From S139-23 sp047639315 (GTDB lineage: Bacteria; Planctomycetota; GCA-002687715; DRQF01), in assembly GCA_047639315.1 (NCBI GenBank), contig JBLINQ010000241.1, positions 1 through 5,625 of the forward strand: a stretch of DNA of 5,625 nucleotides. Direction: 5' to 3'. Positions within the stretch are counted from its first letter, which is position 1, and each line of letters starts with the position of its first letter. This document shows, in pieces, positions 1 to 4,889 of the stretch. Both the position numbers and the translations under genes were made by a program. The notes under the pieces were generated by a model. The model saw only the letters and a list, made by a program, of their open reading frames with translations. It had not been told where the DNA came from and did not search any database.

Positions 1-204
1 GACCACCTTGGCTAAAAGATGCATCTTGTGAGCCTCAAAGGAAATATCGATGTCGTCCAAACTGGACCCAGGAATATTCGCCACAATGACGAATTCGTCC
101 GCCGATTCTCCGACGTCCACGCGAGGCGCCAGGGTCTTCCCTTTAGGGTTAGTGGCCGCTGAGTCGGTTGCTGCCGTTGTTTTCTTTGTTGCGGGTGTCG
201 TCAT
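1..204 (-). CDS. Hsp20/alpha-crystallin small heat-shock protein, N-terminal part (runs off left edge)
   Basis: Small heat-shock proteins are ATP-independent cytoplasmic holdases that bind unfolding proteins. Only the first 68 codons are in the window; the frame is open to base 1. Residues 1-25 are a Thr/Ala/Lys-rich, probably disordered arm. From about residue 27 (APRVDVGESADEF) the sequence matches the start of an alpha-crystallin domain: the 'PRVDV-E--DEF-(I/V)-A-(I/V)PG' strand pair, then 'LDDIDISFE'. The ATG at 204-202 has a GGAG ribosome site 8 nt upstream (216-213). It lies 51 bp downstream of another Hsp20 gene on the same strand, so the two are probably one operon making two different subunits. 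The C-terminal GVL and IXI motifs are outside the window. Family assignment is firm; the specific orthologue is unknown. Confidence 0.85.
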   Translation of the reverse strand, partial: MTTPATKKTTAATDSAATNPKGKTLAPRVDVGESADEFVIVANIPGSSLDDIDISFEAHKMHLLAKVV

Positions 205-255
205 GTTTCAATCTCCATTTTTTCAATAGATGGCAAGCCATCCGTTGCAACAGGT

Positions 256-693
256 TTAGCCCATTGTCTTTACTTCAATCTTGCGCGGAACATTTGGCAC
301 TGCGAGTGGGATTATCAAAGTCAAAACGCCGTGCTTCATGGTCGCTTCGATCTTCGAAGCATCGACGTTCTCTGGCAGCTCAATTCGCCTGGTAAATTCG
401 CCCAAGGGGCGCTCTTGACGATGCCACTTGATTGCCGCCTCAGAGAGGTCATGCCACTGTCCCGAAATGGTCAAGGTTGTGTCTTGCACGAAAATTTCAA
501 GATCATCCATCTCGACTCCCGGCAAGGATGCTTCCAGGTGATATCCCCCACACACCTCATAGGTATTCAGGGAAATTCCCCCCTTTTTCTTAGCCGGGGC
601 CTGGTGCACCAAGGGGCCAAACATGTCTTGTAGGATTCGGTCCATGTCGGTGGAGAAACCACTCATAGGTTTTTGAAAAAGTCTCGTCATCAT
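256..693 (-). CDS. Hsp20/alpha-crystallin small heat-shock protein, complete
   Basis: Predicted cytoplasmic ATP-independent chaperone of 145 residues, a normal length for bacterial Hsp20. Residues 1-30 form a short N-terminal arm (MMTRLFQKP, then a DMDRILQDMFGP helix). The alpha-crystallin domain spans about 40-131 and includes 'YHLEASLPGVEMDDLEI', the 'GEFTRRIELPENVD' strand (98-111) and the signature GVLTLIIP (122-129). The C-terminal tail has an I-E-V form of the IXI oligomerisation motif (139-141). I chose the ATG at 693-691 because AAGGAG (706-701) sits 7 nt upstream. The same frame stays open to an ATG at 798, but those 35 extra residues look unlike any Hsp20 arm and cover the ribosome site. 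It is the promoter-proximal gene of the tandem pair. Cys48, within the domain, is the only cysteine. Confidence 0.93.
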   Translation of the reverse strand: MMTRLFQKPMSGFSTDMDRILQDMFGPLVHQAPAKKKGGISLNTYEVCGGYHLEASLPGVEMDDLEIFVQDTTLTISGQWHDLSEAAIKWHRQERPLGEFTRRIELPENVDASKIEATMKHGVLTLIIPLAVPNVPRKIEVKTMG

Positions 694-696
694 GTC

Positions 697-707
697 AAAG
701 CTCCTTT
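697..707 (-). promoter_or_regulatory. Ribosome binding site of the complete Hsp20 gene, inside a small self-complementary element
   Basis: On the minus strand AAAGGAGCTTT can fold as AAAG/CTTT around a GAG loop, which places the Shine-Dalgarno AAGGAG (706-701) in the hairpin. The site decides the start at 693. Four mostly A-U pairs are weak, so melting with temperature is only a suggestion. The ROSE-type UUGCU anti-SD sequence is not present. Confidence 0.45.
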
Positions 708-806
708 TGTTGCGCTTACTCACGTTGTTGTTCACATGCAGTAAAAAGGCCAAGTCGGGCGGCCAGGGCGAACCCCGGAGAAACTCTGGGCGGACCATCT
801 TCGTCC

Positions 807-825
807 CACCGACGTGAAGTCGGTG
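807..825 (-). promoter_or_regulatory. Perfect 7-bp hairpin in the leader of the Hsp20 operon
   Basis: The minus strand reads CACCGAC-TTCAC-GTCGGTG, a perfect 7-bp GC-rich stem with a 5-nt loop. It lies 114 nt upstream of the ATG at 693 and is not followed by a U tract, so it does not look like an intrinsic terminator. It could be a 5' UTR stability or regulatory stem, or a protein-binding dyad in DNA. It does not match CIRCE (TTAGCACTC-N9-GAGTGCTAA). Confidence 0.4.
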
Positions 826-873
826 CCCCAGACGAGCGTCTTCATGTAGAACACCTAACCTAGCAGGCTTTCG

Positions 874-900
874 ATTATTTCACTGACACTTCCTTGCCAA
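874..900 (-). promoter_or_regulatory. Weak candidate sigma-70-type promoter for the Hsp20 operon
   Basis: The minus strand has TTGGCA (900-895; 5 of 6 to the -35 consensus), a 15-nt spacer, then AATAAT (879-874; 5 of 6 to the -10). The spacer is shorter than the preferred 17. If used, the transcript would carry a leader of about 170 nt that includes the hairpin at 807-825. No sigma-32 promoter (CTTGAAA/CCCCAT) was seen. Confidence 0.22.
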
Positions 901-1284
901 TACGAGGCCCTGGAGTGCCAAGAAAAGGAAAGTCAACGCGGGTCGTCTCATTGTTAACTTCCCTTAGTCACTACCCAGGAATCGCAATGGGTGTGCCAAA
1001 AATAATGGGTGGTGTTGCAAGTTACGGAAGTCCTTGTGGGATGGGCACGTAAGCACCAACTGACATGAAGCGCGAGATTCATCGGGCTGACAAAGTGACG
1101 GAACACCAAGCGTCCACTGTCAGTTCTTAACCGGCGCACAGAGCCATCCGCCGTGTTTGAAGAAAGTTCATTTTCTTTTTGCGGTCATGCTGTCGGCTGA
1201 GGACTCGAGCGCCAAATGGAAACGGGGCATCATTCAGACCATGTCGTGAGGGAGTGCCGCCCTGCTTAGCCACGCGGAGCGCCG
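901..1284. other. Intergenic region without a supported gene
   Basis: Short open frames here have no convincing ribosome site or family resemblance. The octamer AATGGGTG occurs twice, 18 bp apart (986-993 and 1004-1011). Just downstream of the exporter remnant, the minus strand has a 21-codon ATG frame (about 1240-1175) without a Shine-Dalgarno site, which may be more gene debris. No tRNA, terminator or mobile-element end was recognised. Confidence 0.5.
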
Positions 1285-1452
1285 CTATTTGCGATAGGCG
1301 TCAATAGCGTTTCGCAGAGGTTCTTCAAGATCATCAAAGCGCAGGTTAAGATCTTCGGTGAGGGATGTGATCGTCAACTTCTTGCGGGCAACGAGGCGGC
1401 TGACTCCTTCGAATTCGACGCGGATTTCGACGGTGTGATCGCCAAGAGATGA
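1285..1452 (-). pseudogene. Unidentified 55-codon open tail at the end of the exporter remnant
   Basis: After an in-frame TGA (1455-1453) the minus strand is open for 55 codons to a TAG at 1287-1285, with no ATG or GTG start. The translation looks like real protein, with alternating strand residues (HTVEIRVEFEGVSRLV) and then an amphipathic C-terminal helix (LEEPLRNAIDAYRK). It does not resemble the usual RND continuation after the WGE/EDGLIIS region, so it may be the 3' end of another gene joined by a deletion, or the exporter's own tail after a deletion. No family was recognised. Confidence 0.4.
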
Positions 1453-1906
1453 TCAAACCATCTTCTGAAGCCGATGTCGTCTTTGATTTCGCCCTACCGA
1501 ATCCACGGGTTGTCGGTGAGGCTACGCACATGACGGACGCCGGGGATGGTCAGGAATCGTTCTGAAAGTCGGCAGATGGTCGCCAGTGCCTCGAGGTTGA
1601 ACACGCTCCAAGCATTCTCGGTCTCCTCGAAGGTGACCATGACGAAGTCTTCGGAGACGAAGCGCTCTTCAATTTCATAGAAGATGTCGACAGCCGGGTC
1701 GGATTCGTCGAACCAGATGTCCATGCGCGGGTCAAAAACAGTGGGAGGCTGACTCGCGGAACCGTTGGTGACGTCCCCGAAGCTTCCAGCCGTTTTTATG
1801 CCCTGCCCAAATAGAGCGAAGACAAGAGCTAAGACCATGAGGGTGGTGAGGAATCAGTAGCGGTAAAGAAAACGGGCCGAATCTGTGAGTTCTTCCCGTC
1901 GTTCAT
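1285..1906 (-). pseudogene. Decayed N-terminal fragment of an RND-family (HAE3/MMPL-type) exporter
   Basis: RND exporters are inner-membrane proton-driven pumps of roughly 750-1000 residues with 12 helices. Here only the N-terminus is recognisable: the 'FLYRY-FLTTLMVLALVFALFGQG' start of the first helix (about 1871-1800), then the first periplasmic segment with 'FDESDP', 'FVMVTFEE', 'LATICRLSERFLTIPGV' and 'VRSLTDNPWIR'. A plausible start is the ATG at 1906-1904 with AAGGA (1915-1911), but that frame does not lead into the helix, so a base appears lost or gained early on. A TGA at 1856-1854 and a TAG at 1496-1494 fall where the family usually has Trp. The frame then switches near 1470 (to 'SEDGLIIS') and again near 1447. 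The permease core is absent from the window. It is divergent from tetR with an operator in front. A 114-residue piece (1838-1494) could still be translated but cannot be a pump. Confidence 0.78.
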
Positions 1907-1957
1907 GACATCCTTCTTGCTGATCAGATTACTCGAAGCTCTTCCAACACGGCAAAC

Positions 1958-1973
1958 TTGACTGATTGGTCAA
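1958..1973. promoter_or_regulatory. Operator 1 (palindrome TTGAC-N6-GTCAA) in front of the RND remnant
   Basis: TTGACTGATTGGTCAA has perfect 5-bp arms and a central AT. It lies 42 bp upstream of the RND Shine-Dalgarno site. Its 14-bp core TGACTGATTGGTCA matches the reverse complement of the site at 2088-2101 in 13 of 14 bases. TetR-family regulators commonly bind GAC-N-GATC-N-GTC-like dyads of this kind; the NemR box has GACC/GGTC arms. This makes it the probable repressor site for the divergent exporter promoter. Confidence 0.7.
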
Positions 1974-2087
1974 ATTATTGCGATGGGCGGCTTGTCAGAT
2001 GTTCCTTAGCCCCGCCAAAAATACCCTGAAATGGGAGAGAGAGTGGGAAAATGGGCACCTGTCTCACCGGGAGAATCTATTTCCAAC

Positions 2088-2101
2088 TGACCGATCAGTC
2101 A
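2088..2101. promoter_or_regulatory. Operator 2 (palindrome TGAC-CGATCA-GTCA) in front of tetR
   Basis: TGACCGATCAGTCA read on the minus strand is TGACTGATCGGTCA, one base different from the core of operator 1. It sits 56 bp upstream of the tetR ATG, a position suited to autoregulation. A possible -10 element (TATGTT, 2113-2118) lies just downstream, but no well-spaced -35 was found, so the promoter is not called. Confidence 0.7.
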
Positions 2102-2156
2102 AGAATATGGGTTATGTTCTTGATCGGTGCAGTCGAATTTCACGGGAGAACCCACC

Positions 2157-2759
2157 ATGGGAAGTAAAGAAAACCTGATCACCGCAGCTACGAAGCTGTT
2201 CTATCGCAAAGGCTACGGGTCTGTTGGGACCAAGGAGATTTGCGAGGCAGCTGGCGTCAACAAAGGGACCTTCTACCACTTCTTCCCGTCCAAATCGGCC
2301 TTGGCTCGCGACGCGCTCACGAACTACGCCATGATCATGAGCGAGAAGAACTCCAAGATTCTCGCCAATCCAGTATCGGCTAGGGAAAAGCTTGAGCTTG
2401 TTTGCGACTCCTTCTTGGCAGTGAACCATGAGCTTGCAGAAGACGACAACATTCACGGCTGCCTCTTGGGCAACATCGCCTTAGAACTTTCGCATGCGGA
2501 CGAAATGGTCGGCGAGCACATCAACCAGCTGATGAAACACAATTGCGCCGGCATGGCTCTATTGGTGCAAGAGCTCATCGAAGAATATCAGATCGAAGAC
2601 CCGATCGAAGCCGAAGAAGGTGCGCGCCGAATCATGGCCTATGTCGAAGGCTGCCTGATGTTCGCCAAAGCCCACAACAACCTTGACGAATTACGGAGCC
2701 GCTTGGATGGCTGTATTGGACTGCTCTACAAGTCTCGGCCGTCGGGTGCTTCGCTGTAG
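2157..2759 (+). CDS. TetR/AcrR-family transcriptional regulator, NemR/AcuR-like
   Basis: A 200-residue one-component repressor, typical TetR length, predicted to bind DNA as a dimer and release it on ligand binding or thiol modification. The N-terminal HTH occupies about 5-48: 'LITAATKLFYRKGY', 'VGTKEICEAAGVNKGTFYHFF' (recognition helix) and 'SKSALA'. The ligand domain carries 'HGCLLGNIALELS' (100-112), the motif seen in NemR/AcuR-type members. In E. coli NemR the equivalent region (SGCL) contains redox-sensing Cys106; here it is Cys102. I chose the ATG at 2157 because GGGAG (2143-2147) lies 9 nt upstream; a GTG at 2127 would add ten residues without a good site. It is divergent from the RND remnant, with operators at 1958 and 2088, so autorepression and control of the former exporter are likely. 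The actual inducer is unknown. Confidence 0.93.
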   Translation: MGSKENLITAATKLFYRKGYGSVGTKEICEAAGVNKGTFYHFFPSKSALARDALTNYAMIMSEKNSKILANPVSAREKLELVCDSFLAVNHELAEDDNIHGCLLGNIALELSHADEMVGEHINQLMKHNCAGMALLVQELIEEYQIEDPIEAEEGARRIMAYVEGCLMFAKAHNNLDELRSRLDGCIGLLYKSRPSGASL

Positions 2760-3165
2760 CGCTGAAGCACTGCCCTACTCCTTCTGCGTCATTGTGTCTT
2801 CTCAAGCTTCGCGCGGGGCGAGCTGTTAGGCAGATGATTGCCACTCAATCGCTCTTGCCAACCATTCACACTTGATCAATTCGTCTTGACGTTTGGCGTT
2901 CGATTGAGTGACGCGACATCAGTGTGTAAATTAGACGCGGTGAGTGCGGCCCCCTAAGTTTACACTTACGATCGACGAAAGCGGATCTCACCAATTTGTC
3001 GCTCTGCGATTTTTCATAGATCACGATCTGAACTCGCAAGCGCTTCAAATTGGAAGCCGATTCGTTTTGTGTTGAGCACCTAGGACTGCCATATTGCTCC
3101 ATCGAAATAGAGATGGATGACTGTCCTTCAAGACATGATGGCATGCAGGATTTGAGGTTCTTAGA
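2760..3165. other. Intergenic region between tetR and the kinase gene
   Basis: No supported gene lies in these roughly 400 bases. The minus strand stays open from inside the kinase gene to 2866, but this looks like an antisense frame that happens to run on, with no recognisable protein. The region contains the inverted repeat at 2924-2965. No clear terminator with a T tract follows tetR. Confidence 0.5.
2924..2965. repeat. Imperfect inverted repeat, 11/12-base arms
   Basis: GTGTAAATTAG (2924-2934) and CTAAGTTTACAC (2954-2965) are inverted copies that differ by one inserted base, around a GC-rich 19-base spacer. There is no T tract after it, so it is not a standard terminator. It might be a protein-binding dyad, a transcript stem, or a remnant of a mobile-element end; nothing nearby decides between these. 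Confidence 0.45.
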
Positions 3166-4011
3166 TTGCGGCGTTCGAGCGTAAACAACTTGTTGACAGC
3201 CCCCAAAGCGCAACGGCACCGAGCACGACAAATGCTCGGCAAGTACCGAATTGCGCGCCTCATCGGCAGTGGTGGCTTTGCCCAGGTTTACGCGGCCCAC
3301 GACACTGTCGAGGGAATCGAGGTGGCGCTGAAGATCCCCCACGCTCGATTCCTCGATGAAGAGCTCCTCAACATGTTCCGCAAAGAAGTGCGACTCGTCG
3401 CCAAGCTGGAGCATCCTGGCATCATTGGCATCAAGAATGCCAGCATCATTGACGGTCAATTCGTTGTGGCGTCGCTCCTGGGCACTGAATCCCTCGGCGA
3501 GAGATTACGCCGGCGCATCTCAGTCGTCCGATCCTTGCATCTTATTGAGCAGATGATCGAGGGCTTAGCCTACGCCCACGAAAGCGGCCTCATCCATTGC
3601 GACATCAAACCAGAGAATTTCATTCTCTTCGGGAGTGAGCGGATTCGGCTGACTGATTTCGGGATTGCCAAGGTCGCAACTCAAACGGTTGAAGGCTCGG
3701 GCTCAGGGACCATCGGCCGCATGGCACCAGAACAGGCCATGGGCAAGCCCACAACGCGATCAGACGTGTTTTCACTGGGCCTCATCATGTATCGCATGCT
3801 GGCCGGAGAGTGGCCCGAATATCCGTTCTTTTGGCCACCACCCAAGGCCATCAATCTGAGACGAAAGCACGTTCACCCCGACATGATTGCGCTCATCCGC
3901 AAGTCGATCTCCCTGCGCCCCAGAGACCGTTTTGCTGACGCCACGCGCATGTACGACGCCTTCAGCAAGATCTACGCCAAGACTCTGCGAAACCTCGACC
4001 GTCAGCGATAG
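3166..4011 (+). CDS. Hanks-type serine/threonine protein kinase, compact, HCD (non-RD) type
   Basis: Predicted cytoplasmic kinase that phosphorylates Ser/Thr on proteins with ATP; it consists almost entirely of the catalytic domain. Numbered from the TTG start (281 aa), it has the glycine loop GSGGFAQV (34-41), the VALK lysine (K56), the alpha-C Glu (E74), catalytic loop HCDIKPEN (144-151; D146, K148, N151), DFG (164-166), activation end TIGRMAPEQ (182-190) with APE intact, D200 of 'SDVFSLG', and the subdomain XI Arg in 'RPRDRF' (R255). All catalytic residues are present. HCD replaces HRD, so it is a non-RD kinase, and Arg replaces the usual Tyr in 'GT--YMAPE'. No transmembrane helix or PASTA, FHA or TPR domain follows. 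TTG 3166 has GAGG (3154-3157) 8 nt upstream; ATG 3232 is an alternative, with only GAG 8 nt upstream, giving 259 aa starting MLGKYRIARLIG. Substrate unknown. Confidence 0.92.
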   Translation: MRRSSVNNLLTAPKAQRHRARQMLGKYRIARLIGSGGFAQVYAAHDTVEGIEVALKIPHARFLDEELLNMFRKEVRLVAKLEHPGIIGIKNASIIDGQFVVASLLGTESLGERLRRRISVVRSLHLIEQMIEGLAYAHESGLIHCDIKPENFILFGSERIRLTDFGIAKVATQTVEGSGSGTIGRMAPEQAMGKPTTRSDVFSLGLIMYRMLAGEWPEYPFFWPPPKAINLRRKHVHPDMIALIRKSISLRPRDRFADATRMYDAFSKIYAKTLRNLDRQR

Positions 4012-4022
4012 AGCGCGATCAG

Positions 4023-4045
4023 GTGGCCTTCTGGATGTGGGCCAC
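4023..4045 (+). other. Short hairpin after the kinase gene
   Basis: GTGGCC (4023-4028) and GGCCAC (4040-4045) form a 6-bp stem with an 11-nt loop, 12 bp past the kinase stop. A C-rich tract, not a T tract, follows, so intrinsic termination is doubtful. It could be a stability stem or chance. Confidence 0.2.
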
Positions 4046-4148
4046 AGCATCGCCCTTGCCCCCTCCTCCCCCATCAGTGCAACCCCAGAGCCTCCAACCT
4101 GCCGAAGGAATGGTGGCCAAGTGGATTGTCCGTGATTAGGATTGGGGC

Positions 4149-4862
4149 ATGTCAGGAGCCAAGCCAAACAGCGAAAGAGACAATGCGCCAGGATGCCTGG
4201 GAGCATTCTTTGCCCTCCGGGATCGGGTCGGTGCTTGGTGCGGGGCGCTCGGCCTTATCGGAGCCGCGTTTTTTCTTTACGACGGGCCTCAGGAAATCAG
4301 AGACGAAATCGTCTATTACCGTGAGATTGCCATCGGCTGTGGCATCTTTGGTGGGCTCATGATCCTGGCGCTCGTCTTGCGCGGCAACGCCGGATATCGA
4401 GTTCGATCCCTGCTCTTGGCCGTGCTCTCGTCCCTCGTTGGCGGCTTCCTGATTTGGTGGATCAGCACCGCCGCCCTGGACATCTGGGCGCTCAAGGCGA
4501 CTGGGGAGATTCGGCGGGTCGAGGTTATTGGCACGACCATGAAGCAGAATCCTAAGACCCACACCGTCACCAAGATGACGCAGGTGTCGATTGATGGGCA
4601 ACGCATCTCTGCCAAGATTAGAGGCAATCATCGCCGCGGCCAAACGATTACAATCCTGGTTGCGCCCAAACGACCCACCGCGATTGTCTCTGCATCCGTT
4701 GAGAAAGAGTGGCTTACCCTCATCGACGAGTTGATCGGGCGCTGGATCGCGCTCCTCCTGGTGAGCCTCACTTTATTCTGCGTCTTTGCCTTGCCGATCA
4801 ACCTTTGGCATTTCCTCACTGGGCCGCCGCAAGGGGTCGACCCTGAAGAAGGCCGCCCATAG
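4149..4862 (+). CDS. Four-helix membrane protein with a soluble beta-rich domain, possibly DUF3592-like
   Basis: A 237-residue inner-membrane protein of unknown function. Likely helices are at about 28-44, 60-78, 86-108 and 197-219. Between helices 3 and 4 lies a soluble segment (about 115-190) rich in beta strands: 'GEIRRVEVIGT', 'TKMTQVSIDGQRISAKI', 'RRGQTITILVAPKRPTAIVS'. The pattern of a strand, a '-DG-' turn, 'GQ-I-I-V-P--P--A' and a closing helix resembles DUF3592-type domains, but similarity is modest. The C-terminus is short, polar and Pro-rich. ATG 4149 has AGGA (4138-4141) 7 nt upstream. With an even number of helices and short termini, both ends should face the same side. It follows the kinase by 137 bp on the same strand, so co-transcription is possible but unproven. 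Confidence 0.82.
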   Translation: MSGAKPNSERDNAPGCLGAFFALRDRVGAWCGALGLIGAAFFLYDGPQEIRDEIVYYREIAIGCGIFGGLMILALVLRGNAGYRVRSLLLAVLSSLVGGFLIWWISTAALDIWALKATGEIRRVEVIGTTMKQNPKTHTVTKMTQVSIDGQRISAKIRGNHRRGQTITILVAPKRPTAIVSASVEKEWLTLIDELIGRWIALLLVSLTLFCVFALPINLWHFLTGPPQGVDPEEGRP

Positions 4863-4889
4863 GCGCCGGCTGGCTAACCCTCCAAGATC

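Noticed and set aside
694..798. In-frame 35-residue N-terminal extension of the complete Hsp20 from an ATG at 798
   Set aside because: It has no Shine-Dalgarno site, looks unlike an Hsp20 arm and covers the strong AAGGAG site that serves the ATG at 693.
895..921. CIRCE-like or sigma-54-like match upstream of the Hsp20 genes (TTGGCACTC on the minus strand)
   Set aside because: Only one CIRCE half matches; the second half at the right spacing does not. For sigma-54 the -12 TTGC element is missing after TGGCAC.
954..1139. 61-codon minus-strand open frame in the intergenic region
   Set aside because: Composition rich in Arg, His, Trp and Cys, no ribosome site and no family resemblance, so most likely chance.
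1285..1452. BolA-like (FEGVSRL) or HicB-like (LEEPLRNAIDAY) identity for the open tail
   Set aside because: Each resemblance covers only a few residues and the spacing of the remaining motif positions does not fit either family.
2797..2826. Possible terminator after tetR (GCTTCGCGCGGGGCGAGC)
   Set aside because: Only three or four bases pair before a mismatch, and no T tract follows.
3193..3198. Perfect TTGACA -35 box near the kinase start
   Set aside because: No -10 hexamer is found at 15-19 bases downstream.
2866..3459. 197-codon minus-strand open frame across the kinase start and its upstream region
   Set aside because: Its first half is antisense to conserved kinase codons and its second half shows no recognisable protein features or conserved motif.
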